In this document: piece after piece, positions 7,584 through 17,097 of the stretch | Numbering within the stretch: position 1 is the stretch's first letter | Layout of the letters: each line of letters begins with the position of its first letter | Assembly (NCBI GenBank): GCA_030527235.1 | Contig: JAUNBL010000010.1 | Coordinates: forward strand, 1-54,961 | DNA from: Clostridia bacterium | GTDB taxonomy: Bacteria > Bacillota > Clostridia > UMGS1883 | Reading direction: 5' to 3' | DNA length: 54,961 nucleotides | Notes under the pieces: model-generated | What the model saw: only the letters and a program-made list of their open reading frames with translations | What the model was told of the DNA's origin: nothing | The model's database searches: none | Translations under genes and position numbers: made by a program

Positions 7584-9992
7584 ATGGTTGCGGTTGTATA
7601 CTTGGTTACATCTCTTACGTCGCTTGACAGAGAGTTTCACTACTCTATACCGCCGCGCTTTGAAACTTTGATAAGCACAGGCTGCCGTGTCAAGGTTCCC
7701 TTCGGCGGAGGAAATGTACAGAAATTGGCATATGTTACGAAAATTATCGATAAATCGCCTTTTAACCCGCTTAAACCTATATCTGCGGTTGTGGATTCGG
7801 AAAGTGTAGTAAATGAGAAACAGCTTGAACTGGCCATGTTCATGCGGAGCGCGTATTTATGCACACTTTCGGAAGCGGTTGCGCAAATGATTCCACCAGG
7901 CATTTCCGCTAAATTCGAGGAATGGGTTTCTCTCACTTCAAACTCATTTCAGCCTGAACTGACGGATAAACAAGAGCGAATGCTCACCTTTATAAGAAAC
8001 TGCGGTAAAAGTGCGGAAATGGCACAGCTTCGCTCGGAGTTCGGCAACGGTACGCGGACTATTGTAAATGCGCTTGTAAAAAAAGGCGCTGTGGAATTGT
8101 CGCATCGTGAAAAAAGGGCGACAAGAGACAAGATGGTGCGCGTTGCGTATTACTCAGGAAAAGAAGACCCCGCCGCGGAAGCGATTCACCTTGAAAAGAA
8201 GGCGCCGGCGCAGTTTAGAGTAATATCCTTTCTTGCGGACGGTGTTAAAGCGCCTGTCGCGGATATCTGTGTGCAGTGCGCAACATCACCTGCAACACTT
8301 GAAGCGCTTTATGTGAAGGGACTTATAGCCTACGAAACAGTGCAAACTTTTCGCAATCCTTTTGAAAACAAAAAACTGTGTCAAACCAGGCCGCCCACGC
8401 TGACCGGGGAACAGAAAAGCGCACTTGATGCGGTGGAGAGAGTGAAAGAGGGAACAATTCTTTTACGCGGCGTTACAGGGAGCGGTAAAACAGAGGTGTA
8501 TATGCGCCTTGTACAACGCACTGTAGAACAAGGGAAGCAGGCGATTGTCCTTGTGCCGGAAATTTCTCTTACGCCGCAGATAACCGACAGGTTTTATGCG
8601 CGCTTTGGCAATGTTGTCGCGCTTATACACAGCGCTCTTTCGCTGGGGGAACGGCTTGACGAGTGGAAGCGTATTCGTTCCGGCGAGGCTAAAGTCGTTA
8701 TAGGTGCTCGCAGCGCGGTGTTTGCGCCATGTCAGGATATTGGAATAATTATTATTGACGAAGAGCATGAATACTCCTACAAGTCCGAGAGCTCGCCGCG
8801 TTACCATGCGGCGACGGTAGCGGCGTTCAGATGCCGCCAGCACTTGTGCCCGCTTGTCCGCGCGAGCGCAACACCGCTTGTGGACAGCTATTACCGCGCC
8901 ATGAGGGGAGACTGTGTTCTTATTGAAATGGAAAACCGGATAGGCAACAAAAACCTGCCGCGCGTTGAGATTGCAGATATGCGCGCAGAGCTGGAGGCGG
9001 GGAATAACAGTGTGCTTTCGAGGGCGCTGGCCTATGAGATTGAAAAGAATATAGAACGAAAAGAACAGACCATACTACTTTTGAACCGGCGCGGATATTC
9101 TACTTTTGTATCGTGCCGAAGCTGCGGATATGTCTACACTTGTCCTAATTGCAGCGTTTCCTTGACTTATCACGCTACAAACGCGCTTATGACTTGCCAT
9201 ATGTGCGGCCACCGTGAGCCGAAAGAGCAGTTTTGCCCGCACTGCGGAAGCGATAAAATCCGTGAGTTTGGCAGGGGTACACAAAAGGCGCAGGAGCAGA
9301 TAGCAAAAGTCTTTCCCTCTGCGAGTATTGTACGCATGGACCTTGATACAACGGGAGGAAAGATGGGACATGAAAAGGTTCTGGAACGTTTTTCACACGA
9401 TAGAGCGGATATATTATTAGGTACTCAAATGGTGGCAAAAGGGTTAGATTTCCCGAACGTTACGCTTGTGGGCGTGTTGGCAGCAGACGCATCGCTGTGC
9501 GGAGACGATTTTCGTTCGCAGGAGCGTACATTCGCATTGATAACGCAGGTGTGCGGGCGTGCAGGGCGCGGCGATGTGAGCGGGAGGGCGATTATTCAAA
9601 CGTACATGCCTGAAAACAGAGTGCTCCGCATGGCAGCGACGCAGGATTACAAAGCGTTTTATAACGAAGAGATAATTTACCGCGAGGCATTTACATATCC
9701 GCCGTTTTGCAATATAATAAATATAACTGTAACATCTCGTATCGCTCTTGACGCGCAAAATGAGGCGGAACGCATAGCAAAAACGGTGGAGACAGTTTGT
9801 AACTTGCACGGAGGGAGCATATACGGACCGTCGGAGGCTCCGATTACAAAGATTAACGGCAGATACCGCTTTCGTGTTTGGCTTAAATGCAGCAGCACGG
9901 CGCCGTTTAGGGAGGCGTTGGCATCGTTTGCGGGCAATATTTACGGAGATGTATATACGGCGGTAGATATAAATCCGTTCGGGATGAACTAA
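7584..9992 (+). CDS. priA: Primosomal protein N' (replication restart helicase PriA)
   Basis: The product is 802 residues, normal for PriA. The N-terminal 3'-DNA-binding domain spans about 1-105. The helicase core has Walker A GVTGSGKT (296-303), DEEH (392-395) and motif III SATP (428-431). The zinc-binding insert carries eight cysteines at 511, 514, 520, 523, 538, 541, 551 and 554, and motif VI includes QVCGRAGRG. PriA reloads the replicative helicase at stalled forks. The ATG at 7584 follows CGGAGGT. It opens an operon with def 21 nt downstream, an order typical of Firmicutes. Confidence 0.98.
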   Translation: MVAVVYLVTSLTSLDREFHYSIPPRFETLISTGCRVKVPFGGGNVQKLAYVTKIIDKSPFNPLKPISAVVDSESVVNEKQLELAMFMRSAYLCTLSEAVAQMIPPGISAKFEEWVSLTSNSFQPELTDKQERMLTFIRNCGKSAEMAQLRSEFGNGTRTIVNALVKKGAVELSHREKRATRDKMVRVAYYSGKEDPAAEAIHLEKKAPAQFRVISFLADGVKAPVADICVQCATSPATLEALYVKGLIAYETVQTFRNPFENKKLCQTRPPTLTGEQKSALDAVERVKEGTILLRGVTGSGKTEVYMRLVQRTVEQGKQAIVLVPEISLTPQITDRFYARFGNVVALIHSALSLGERLDEWKRIRSGEAKVVIGARSAVFAPCQDIGIIIIDEEHEYSYKSESSPRYHAATVAAFRCRQHLCPLVRASATPLVDSYYRAMRGDCVLIEMENRIGNKNLPRVEIADMRAELEAGNNSVLSRALAYEIEKNIERKEQTILLLNRRGYSTFVSCRSCGYVYTCPNCSVSLTYHATNALMTCHMCGHREPKEQFCPHCGSDKIREFGRGTQKAQEQIAKVFPSASIVRMDLDTTGGKMGHEKVLERFSHDRADILLGTQMVAKGLDFPNVTLVGVLAADASLCGDDFRSQERTFALITQVCGRAGRGDVSGRAIIQTYMPENRVLRMAATQDYKAFYNEEIIYREAFTYPPFCNIINITVTSRIALDAQNEAERIAKTVETVCNLHGGSIYGPSEAPITKINGRYRFRVWLKCSSTAPFREALASFAGNIYGDVYTAVDINPFGMN

Positions 9993-10013
9993 ACAAAAGG
10001 AGTAGTATTTTTG

Positions 10014-10484
10014 ATGGCTTTGAGAAAAATACGCAGTATAGGCGATTCGTGTTTAGGGAAAAAATGCCGAGAAGTGGACAAGTTTGACTCGCGGCTTCAC
10101 ACGCTGATAGATGATATGCGCGAGACCTTGCTTTACGCAGACGGGATGGGGCTTGCCGCACCGCAGGTGGGTATATTGAAAAGAGTTGTGGTTATAAATG
10201 CAGGTGAGGATAATATTTTGGAGTTCGTTAATCCAGTCATGACAGAAGCCGTCGGAAGCGTGATAGACGCAGAGGCGTGTTTGAGCGTGCCGGGGAAAAT
10301 AGGTGAGGTTGAACGCCCCCAAAAAGTAAAGATAACCGCTTTTGACAGATACGGAAATGAATTTTCCTGTGAAGGCGAGGATTTAATGGCGCGCTGTATG
10401 TGCCATGAGCTGGACCATTTAGATGGAATACTTTATACAGCAAAGGTAATACGATATATTGAACGTGAGGAAGATGAACAGTGA
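10014..10484 (+). CDS. def: Peptide deformylase
   Basis: The product is 156 residues. It removes the formyl group from the N-terminal Met of new proteins. All three metal-site motifs are present: GMGLAAPQ, EACLSVP (metal-ligand Cys) and HELDHLDG (two His ligands and catalytic Glu). The ATG at 10014 is preferred over a TTG directly before it; AAAGGAG lies upstream. Its TGA overlaps the GTG start of fmt by 4 nt, so the enzymes that remove and add the formyl group are translationally coupled. Confidence 0.97.
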   Translation: MALRKIRSIGDSCLGKKCREVDKFDSRLHTLIDDMRETLLYADGMGLAAPQVGILKRVVVINAGEDNILEFVNPVMTEAVGSVIDAEACLSVPGKIGEVERPQKVKITAFDRYGNEFSCEGEDLMARCMCHELDHLDGILYTAKVIRYIEREEDEQ

Positions 10485-11410
10485 GAATAGTATTTATGGG
10501 AACGCCCGATTTTGCGGTGACTTCGCTGAAGGCTCTTTGTGAAAATTCGTTTGATGTTGCAGCAGTGGTATCACAGCCCGACAAGCCTAAAGGCAGAAAA
10601 CAGGTCTTGGAGCCTACGCCCGTTAAATCATATGCCATTTCCAAGGGTATAAATGTGTTTCAGCCGCACTCACTTGCGGACGCTGCGGTGCTTGACGCTT
10701 TGAAAAAGATTGCTCCGGATGTAATAATAGTGGTGGCGTACGGGAAAATATTGCCCAAATCTATTCTTTCGCTGCCAAAATACGGCTGCATGAACGTACA
10801 TGCATCGCTTTTACCGCGCCATCGCGGCGCTGCACCTATTCAACGCAGCATAATAGCGGGAGACAAGGAGACCGGCGTGACGATTATGCAGATGGACGAA
10901 GGTTTAGACACAGGTGATATAATTTTCCAAATTAAAACTGATATTTATTCAGACGAGACATCGGGTGAACTTTTTGAGCGGCTTTCTCAATACGGCGCTC
11001 ACCTCCTGACGGATACTCTGCGTATGATAGAGGCGGGCGAGGCGATTCCACGCGAAAAACAAAGCGAAGATGGCGTGACGTATGCTGCTGCGCTGAGCAA
11101 GAAAGAGGCGCAAATAAATTGGAAAGCAGATGCGGAAAGCATCAAGAATCTGTGCAGGGGTATGAATCCGTGGCCAATGGCGCATTCTTTTGTAGGCGGC
11201 AAGAGGTTTTTGATACCATCTTGCAGTGTAGACAACGCCAAGGGAAAGCCCGGTGAAGTCCTTAAAGCCGATGAAAACGGATTGCTGGTGGCCTGCGGCC
11301 GAGGCAGCGTACTGATTCCGTATGTCCGATTTGACGGCAAAAAGGAAATGAGTGTAAGAGAATATCTGCTGGGAAATAAAATTAAGAAAGGAACAATGCT
11401 ATGTTCATAG
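10481..11410 (+). CDS. fmt: Methionyl-tRNA formyltransferase
   Basis: The product is 309 residues, normal for Fmt. It transfers a formyl group from 10-formyl-THF to initiator Met-tRNA. The N-terminal formyltransferase domain shows MGTPDFAV at the start and the catalytic HASLLPRHRGAAPI region, where Asn (MNVHASLL), His and later Asp (MDEGLDTGD) form the active site. The C-terminal OB-like domain spans about 205-305. The start is GTG within the GTGA overlap with def; the ribosome site is inside the end of def (GTGAGGAAG). Confidence 0.97.
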   Translation: MRIVFMGTPDFAVTSLKALCENSFDVAAVVSQPDKPKGRKQVLEPTPVKSYAISKGINVFQPHSLADAAVLDALKKIAPDVIIVVAYGKILPKSILSLPKYGCMNVHASLLPRHRGAAPIQRSIIAGDKETGVTIMQMDEGLDTGDIIFQIKTDIYSDETSGELFERLSQYGAHLLTDTLRMIEAGEAIPREKQSEDGVTYAAALSKKEAQINWKADAESIKNLCRGMNPWPMAHSFVGGKRFLIPSCSVDNAKGKPGEVLKADENGLLVACGRGSVLIPYVRFDGKKEMSVREYLLGNKIKKGTMLCS

Positions 11411-12114
11411 ACGGCTATTATATGATATTAGTACTCCCGTGCATTATATTTGCGTTGATTGCGCAGTCAATGGTCAAATCGCGGTTTGCGGCTTATTCAA
11501 AGGTTGCCACAATTCGTTCGATTACCGGAGCAGAGGCGGCGCGAAAGATACTTGACGCAAACCACCTAACAAATATCGCCATAGAACGTGTCGCCGGGAA
11601 TTTGACCGACCACTATGACCCATCAAAAAATGTGATTCGGCTTTCAGATGGCGTATATTCTTCATCTTCCGTTGCAGCTGTAGGCGTTGCCGCGCATGAG
11701 ACCGGTCATGCGGTGCAGCATGCCGAAGGATATGTGCCGATTAAATGGCGTACGGCGCTGGTGCCGATTGCGAATATCGGTTCATCGCTTTCCGTGCCGC
11801 TGATAATAATTGGATTTGTGCTTATGCGGCTTCAAAGCGCGCTTGGGGAATTCGGCTTGATGGCGGCTTGGGCGGGAGTAGCGCTTTTCGGATTAGCTGT
11901 GTTGTTTCAGCTTGTCACCCTTCCGTGCGAGTTTGACGCGTCGAGGCGCGCGATAAACGCACTTTCAAACAGCGGTTGTCTTGACGAGCGGGAAGTCCCG
12001 ATGGTGAAAAGTGTCCTTGGGGCTGCGGCGCTCACCTATATTGCTGCAGCGGCAACTTCGATAGCGCAGCTGCTTCGCTTTATTCTTATTATAGGTGGTA
12101 GGAGACGGGATTGA
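11401..12114 (+). CDS. Membrane zinc metallopeptidase, YugP type
   Basis: The product is 237 residues and matches the YugP-like zinc peptidase family. An N-terminal membrane segment (about 5-22) is followed by a cytoplasmic stretch and a HETGH zinc-binding motif (AAHETGHAVQH, about 99-109). Three further hydrophobic segments follow (about 127-145, 150-175 and 200-230). It overlaps the end of fmt by 10 nt and runs into rsmB by 1 nt. In many clostridia the gene sits exactly here between fmt and rsmB. Its substrate is not known. Confidence 0.9.
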   Translation: MFIDGYYMILVLPCIIFALIAQSMVKSRFAAYSKVATIRSITGAEAARKILDANHLTNIAIERVAGNLTDHYDPSKNVIRLSDGVYSSSSVAAVGVAAHETGHAVQHAEGYVPIKWRTALVPIANIGSSLSVPLIIIGFVLMRLQSALGEFGLMAAWAGVALFGLAVLFQLVTLPCEFDASRRAINALSNSGCLDEREVPMVKSVLGAAALTYIAAAATSIAQLLRFILIIGGRRRD

Positions 12115-13352
12115 TGAAGCTTTCAAAACCGCGTCAGTGCGCGCTTATGGTTCTAACTGACGTTGAAAAGAATGGTGCGTATCTGAACCTTTCTCTGCGG
12201 GAGAAGCTTAGCGGTTTCAAAATGGACACGCGCGATAATGCGCTTGCAACACAGCTTGTCATGGGTGTTACAAGATACAAGCTGTATCTGGATGAGTTCA
12301 TATCTTCACTGTCAAGTGTGAAGCTCAAAAAGATGTCAGTGTGGATATTAAATATATTGAGAATAGGGTTTTACTCCAACATCTTTCTTGACAAGGTTCC
12401 AGTAGGCGCAACGGTTAACGAGTGTGTAAACCTGGCGCGCCGCTACGGGCATCCCTCAAGCGCCGCATTTGTAAACGCTTTGCTGCGTGCCTCAGCGGGG
12501 AAAACCTTTGAACCGAAAGAGATAAACGTTAAGTATTCTTATCCTCTTTGGATAGTGGAAAAGTGGCAAAGCGAAAATGTAGACGACATAGAGGCGCTTT
12601 TGCGCAGCGGCAATGAAACCCCGCCGGTGTGCGTCAGAAGAAACACGCTTGTAGATTGTCCTGTGCCAGATTGCATGACTCACGTTAAAGACGACTTGTA
12701 TATATATACCACCGGTGGAAGTTTTGAGGGTACGCCATGGCAAAAAAACGGCGCTTTCACGGTTTGCGACGGCGCTTCACAGGAGGCCGTAAAAGCGCTC
12801 GAATTAAAACGCGGTGAAAATGTGCTGGACTTATGTGCGGCGCCGGGAGGAAAAAGCGCGTATGCGGCGGCGATAATGCAAAACGAAGGCGCCGTGACCG
12901 CTTGCGATATATATGAACACAAAATCCCGATTATAACATCAACGGCAGAACGCCTCGGCGCGAGTATTGTTTGCGCAAGAGTAAATGACGCGGCAGTATA
13001 TAACCGTGAATTTGAAGGTGCATTTGATGCGGTAATGCTGGACGCACCATGCAGCGGCTTGGGCATTATCCGCCGAAAACCGGATATTAAATGGACTAAA
13101 AAGCCAGAGGATTGTTTTGCTTTGGCGAAGACACAGCTCAAAATGCTTGATACAGCGGCGCGTTATGTAAAGCCGCATGGGAGGCTTTCCTATACAACGT
13201 GTACGATAAGCCGTACAGAAAACGAAGAGAATGCCGATGCATTCTTGAAGGAACATGCTGAGTTTGAACTTATGCAGCCATACAAACAGCTTTTTCCTCA
13301 TAAAGATAATACTGACGGCTTCTTTATAGCCGTGTTTGGGAGAAAAAAATGA
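12114..13352 (+). CDS. rsmB: 16S rRNA cytosine-C5 methyltransferase RsmB (Sun)
   Basis: The product is 412 residues. The N-terminal part (about 1-140) resembles the NusB-like RNA-binding domain, including VPVGATVNECVNLARRYG. The C-terminal methyltransferase has the SAM motif LDLCAAPGGKS, motif IV with DAPCSGLG, and motif VI TTCTIS containing the second catalytic Cys. It methylates C967 (E. coli numbering) in helix 31. The ATG at 12114 shares one base with the peptidase stop (TGATG) and is served by TAGGAG; a TTG directly before it is rejected. Confidence 0.96.
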   Translation: MKLSKPRQCALMVLTDVEKNGAYLNLSLREKLSGFKMDTRDNALATQLVMGVTRYKLYLDEFISSLSSVKLKKMSVWILNILRIGFYSNIFLDKVPVGATVNECVNLARRYGHPSSAAFVNALLRASAGKTFEPKEINVKYSYPLWIVEKWQSENVDDIEALLRSGNETPPVCVRRNTLVDCPVPDCMTHVKDDLYIYTTGGSFEGTPWQKNGAFTVCDGASQEAVKALELKRGENVLDLCAAPGGKSAYAAAIMQNEGAVTACDIYEHKIPIITSTAERLGASIVCARVNDAAVYNREFEGAFDAVMLDAPCSGLGIIRRKPDIKWTKKPEDCFALAKTQLKMLDTAARYVKPHGRLSYTTCTISRTENEENADAFLKEHAEFELMQPYKQLFPHKDNTDGFFIAVFGRKK

Positions 13353-14371
13353 ATCTGGGAGATTTGACATACAGTGAACTTGAAAAGTACATTTTATCAG
13401 CAGGCGAAAGCAAATGGCGTGCGAAACAGATTTTTTCATGGATAGCGCGCGGCGCCGCGTCGTTTGAGGAGATGAGCGATATCTCCAAGCCGCTGCGCAT
13501 GTTTTTGGCGCAACGCTTTGAGATATATTTGCCGCAGATTGTTTATAAGGCTGTTTCCAAAGCAGATGGTACGGTGAAGTATCTTATGCGAATGTCAGAT
13601 GGGAATGTGATAGAAAGCGTTGTGATGAAATATAGGCATGGCTATAGCATATGCGTTTCATCCCAGGTGGGCTGTGCGATGGGCTGTACTTTCTGCGCAT
13701 CTACGATAGGCGGCAAAATGAGAAATCTCGCCCCGCACGAGATTTTAGGGCAGCTTACAGCGGCGGCACGGGATTTGAGTGTTAAAATTTCAAATATTGT
13801 GGTTATGGGGATAGGCGAACCACTTGACAACTACCACAATTTAATGATATTTTTATACAATGTACAGAATGAATTCGGGGTCAATATAGGTTTTCGCCAT
13901 ATTACCGTTTCAACATGCGGTCTGGTTGATAGGATAAGAGAGCTTGCACAGGAGAATATTCCGATAAACTTAGCTCTCTCGCTTCATGCGGCGGACGACG
14001 AGACACGCCGCGCTATAATGCCCGTGGCAAAGCGCTATACGATTGCTCAAACGCTGGAGGCGTGTGATTTCTATTTTGAAACGACGCACAGGCGCGTTTC
14101 CTATGAATACGCATTGATAGGCGGTGTCAACAACTCTAAGGCGCACGCGAAAAAACTTGCGGAATTGCTTCGAGGACGCAACTGCCACGTTAATCTGATT
14201 CGGGTGAATCCCATAAAGGAACGGGAAGTTGAAAAAACAAGCGAGCAGGATGCGGAAAACTTCCGAGCAATATTGGAGAAACACAATATTACAACAACAA
14301 TAAGGCGCACCCTTGGAGCAGATATTGACGCTTCTTGCGGTCAGCTTCGCGCCGGACACACGGAGGTGTGA
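13349..14371 (+). CDS. rlmN: Dual-specificity 23S rRNA/tRNA adenine-C2 methyltransferase RlmN
   Basis: The product is 340 residues. This radical-SAM enzyme methylates A2503 of 23S rRNA and A37 of some tRNAs. The cluster motif CxxxCxxC is at C109, C113 and C116 (GCAMGCTFC), and the C-terminal methyl-carrying Cys is about C330 (DASCGQL). GIGEPLDNYHN and LSLHAADDETR fit the family. It overlaps rsmB by 4 nt (ATGA) and is followed after 3 nt by prpC. Confidence 0.97.
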   Translation: MNLGDLTYSELEKYILSAGESKWRAKQIFSWIARGAASFEEMSDISKPLRMFLAQRFEIYLPQIVYKAVSKADGTVKYLMRMSDGNVIESVVMKYRHGYSICVSSQVGCAMGCTFCASTIGGKMRNLAPHEILGQLTAAARDLSVKISNIVVMGIGEPLDNYHNLMIFLYNVQNEFGVNIGFRHITVSTCGLVDRIRELAQENIPINLALSLHAADDETRRAIMPVAKRYTIAQTLEACDFYFETTHRRVSYEYALIGGVNNSKAHAKKLAELLRGRNCHVNLIRVNPIKEREVEKTSEQDAENFRAILEKHNITTTIRRTLGADIDASCGQLRAGHTEV

Positions 14372-14374
14372 TTA

Positions 14375-15124
14375 ATGTCTATTGAATATGCTGCGCTTAG
14401 CGATTGCGGCAAAACGAGAGTTCTTAACGAGGATAGCTTTCTTGTCGGCAATGAGGATAAACCTAAAATTTTTATACTTGCAGACGGAATGGGCGGACAT
14501 AATGCGGGCGAGATAGCGAGCAAAATGATGGCCGATACTGCGATGGACTTTCTGCGCGAGAATTCTGACGATGCTTCGGAAGGTATTCGCAGCTATGGCA
14601 GACTTCTTGCTGCGTCAATAGCCCACGCGAACACCGTCCTCTTTAGCGCGCAAGCGGAAAAAGCAGAGCTTTGCGGCATGGGTACGACGAGTGACATATG
14701 TGCTGTTTGGGACGAGGAGTTTTGTGTGGCGCATGTAGGGGACAGCCGTGTGTATATTTTGAAGGGTGAAAAAATTAAGCAGATAACCAAGGACCACAGC
14801 GTTGTAGAAATGATGGTTGACAACGGCACCATAACGCAGCAAGAGGCAAAGACGCACCCGCAGCGAAACATTATCACCCGCGCAGTGGGGACTTCTGAGC
14901 GCATTAAGACGGACATATCACATCAAAAGTGGAGCGAAGGGGACGTTATTATAATGTGCAGTGACGGCCTAACAAACATGTTGAGCGATGCCGCGATTGC
15001 CGATATTGTACGCAGCGCACCAACGCTTGGTGAGGCGGCGGCGAACCTTGTTAGAGAGGCGAATTCCGCCGGCGGATTTGATAATATAACCGTTATTTTA
15101 ATTAAAAGGCAGGTGAGGGGTTAA
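14375..15124 (+). CDS. prpC: PP2C-type serine/threonine phosphatase (PrpC/Stp)
   Basis: The product is 249 residues. It removes phosphate from proteins modified by the adjacent kinase. Metal-binding aspartates are in LADGMGGHNAGE and CSDGLTNML; VAHVGDSRVYIL and GGFDNITVILI are further PP2C signatures. RNEDSF has the usual shape as LNEDSF near residue 21. CGGAGGTG precedes the ATG at 14375. Its TAA shares one base with the prkC ATG (TAATG). The phosphatase-kinase pairing is the standard Firmicute arrangement controlling cell wall and dormancy responses. Confidence 0.96.
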   Translation: MSIEYAALSDCGKTRVLNEDSFLVGNEDKPKIFILADGMGGHNAGEIASKMMADTAMDFLRENSDDASEGIRSYGRLLAASIAHANTVLFSAQAEKAELCGMGTTSDICAVWDEEFCVAHVGDSRVYILKGEKIKQITKDHSVVEMMVDNGTITQQEAKTHPQRNIITRAVGTSERIKTDISHQKWSEGDVIIMCSDGLTNMLSDAAIADIVRSAPTLGEAAANLVREANSAGGFDNITVILIKRQVRG

Positions 15125-17097
15125 TGGTAGGAACGGTTCTCGGAAACAGATATGATATACTTGAGCAGGTAGGCAGCGGCGGAATGGCGGTTGTGTACAA
15201 AGCAAAGGATAAGCTGCTTAATCGCTATGTTGCGGTAAAAGTTTTACGAAGTGAATTTAAGGATGACGAAGAGTTTATACGCCGCTTTAATATTGAATCA
15301 CAAGCGGCGGCGAGTCTATCGCATCAGAATATTGTTCCGATTTACGATGTCGGCCAGCAGGACGGGGTACAATATATCGTTATGGAGTACATCGAAGGAA
15401 TAACTTTGAAAGAGTATATCATGCAGAAACGCGGCTCGCTTTATTGGAAAGAGGCGACCGATATTTCCATGCAGATATGCAGCGCGCTTGAACACGCGCA
15501 TGGAAAACATATTATACACCGTGATATTAAACCCCAGAATATAATTATGACGAAAGAGGGACAGGTCAAGGTTACTGATTTCGGCATAGCTCGCGCGGCA
15601 AACAATAACACCACAAATCTCAGCGGCGCAGCTATCGGGAGCGCGCAGTACATTTCACCCGAGCAAGCCCGCGGCGGCTATACCGACGGGCGCAGTGACA
15701 TATACTCGCTCGGCGTTGTGATGTATGAATTGTACACAGGACGCCTTCCCTTTGACGGAGATAATCCCGTTGCAGTTGCAATGCAGCATATTCAAAAACC
15801 GCCTAAGCCGCCTACGGACGTGAACCCCGCAATACCGTTGTCAATAGAAAAAATAATACTTAAGGCGATGAGCAAAGAACAAAGACTGCGTTATGAGACG
15901 GCGGCACAAATGCTTGCCGACATCAAACGCGTATATATGGACCCTGAAGCGAAAATCAATACTGATGTGCCGGCGGTAGATGAGTTTGGGACGCGTAAAA
16001 TGCCGCCTTTGGTTAATATTGTAATTCCCGCGACAAACGAAGAAAAGGAAGAAACGGACAAGCGGGCTACTGTGAAGACAGAAACAGAAACGAAAAAGTC
16101 CAAGACAAATGAGGACAAACGCAAAGATCGGACGGCAGTTGCTGTTGCCATTACGACGTCGTTGCTGCTTATTGCCGTGATAGCTTTTATAGCGATAAGG
16201 TTTGCGGGAAATGGCAGTCAGGGCGGAGTCGTTACCGTTCCCAACCTCATGCACCTTACGCTGGATAAAGCTCAAAGCGAAGTGGAAAACACGGGATTTA
16301 CCATAGCGATTGAAGCGTATCAGAACAGCAGTACTGTAGCTGAAAATGAGATTATATCCCAAACTCCCGATGCGCGCAGCACTGTGGATGCACCTTGCGA
16401 GATAAGACTGGTTGTTTCCAGCGGCGTAGCAAGTGTGTTGCTTGAGGACTATACCGGACAGGACTACCGCGTAGTACAGAACGCTCTGACCGATGAAGAT
16501 GTAGGGCTTGTGGTTGTTATAACCATGGAGCAGAGCGACACCGTTCCGGGCGGTATTATACTGCGCCAAACTCCAGCAGTGGGCACAGAGCTTAAAACTG
16601 GAGAAAAGATAACGCTGTTTGTCAGTTCGGGTACCGGCGAAGATATGGTAAACGTACCGTCGCTGATTAATCATACAGAGGCGGAGGCGCGTGTTACAAT
16701 AGAAAGAGCAGGTCTTGTACTCGGAAGCGTTATTCCTTATCAGTCCGACAGCGTGAGAGGGCTTGTTGTCAACCAGAGCCTTGTTGCCGATACGCTTGTT
16801 CCGAGCGGAAGTGAAATCGATATATTTGTTTCGACCGGAGCGGAGGTTATAGTTCCAACACCTACGCCCACTCCCACACCTACACCACAGCAGACAAAGT
16901 ATATGAGTCTTACGCTTCCTCAAACTACGCCGAGCGTACGTGTGAGAATAGTTGGCGGAGACAAGATTTTATATGACAAAGAACACCAGAGCAGCGAAGG
17001 CAGTATAGATGTTCCTTTGAGCGGGAACGGCACTATAGAGGTATCGGTTTATTTCAACGGAGTGTTGGAGGCGACAAGAGAGGTTAATTTTGATTGA
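15124..17097 (+). CDS. prkC: PASTA-domain serine/threonine kinase (PrkC/Stk)
   Basis: The product is 657 residues. Cytoplasmic kinase domain: glycine loop GSGGMAVV (17-24), Lys39, HRDIKPQN (132-139) and DFG (152-154). A charged juxtamembrane linker (305-336) leads to one membrane helix (about 339-359). Outside are three PASTA units (about 370-434, 437-503 and 508-572), a PT repeat (577-588) and a C-terminal beta domain of about 65 residues. PASTA units bind muropeptides; in spore formers PrkC can trigger germination, which fits the ger genes here. The gene overlaps prpC and rsgA by 1 nt each. Confidence 0.97.
   Translation: MVGTVLGNRYDILEQVGSGGMAVVYKAKDKLLNRYVAVKVLRSEFKDDEEFIRRFNIESQAAASLSHQNIVPIYDVGQQDGVQYIVMEYIEGITLKEYIMQKRGSLYWKEATDISMQICSALEHAHGKHIIHRDIKPQNIIMTKEGQVKVTDFGIARAANNNTTNLSGAAIGSAQYISPEQARGGYTDGRSDIYSLGVVMYELYTGRLPFDGDNPVAVAMQHIQKPPKPPTDVNPAIPLSIEKIILKAMSKEQRLRYETAAQMLADIKRVYMDPEAKINTDVPAVDEFGTRKMPPLVNIVIPATNEEKEETDKRATVKTETETKKSKTNEDKRKDRTAVAVAITTSLLLIAVIAFIAIRFAGNGSQGGVVTVPNLMHLTLDKAQSEVENTGFTIAIEAYQNSSTVAENEIISQTPDARSTVDAPCEIRLVVSSGVASVLLEDYTGQDYRVVQNALTDEDVGLVVVITMEQSDTVPGGIILRQTPAVGTELKTGEKITLFVSSGTGEDMVNVPSLINHTEAEARVTIERAGLVLGSVIPYQSDSVRGLVVNQSLVADTLVPSGSEIDIFVSTGAEVIVPTPTPTPTPTPQQTKYMSLTLPQTTPSVRVRIVGGDKILYDKEHQSSEGSIDVPLSGNGTIEVSVYFNGVLEATREVNFD

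Noticed and set aside
15841..16923. Long minus-strand open frame of 360 codons opposite prkC
   Set aside because: It lies wholly opposite a convincing kinase-PASTA gene, has no ribosome site and a composition (many Cys, Tyr and Arg) typical of antisense shadow.
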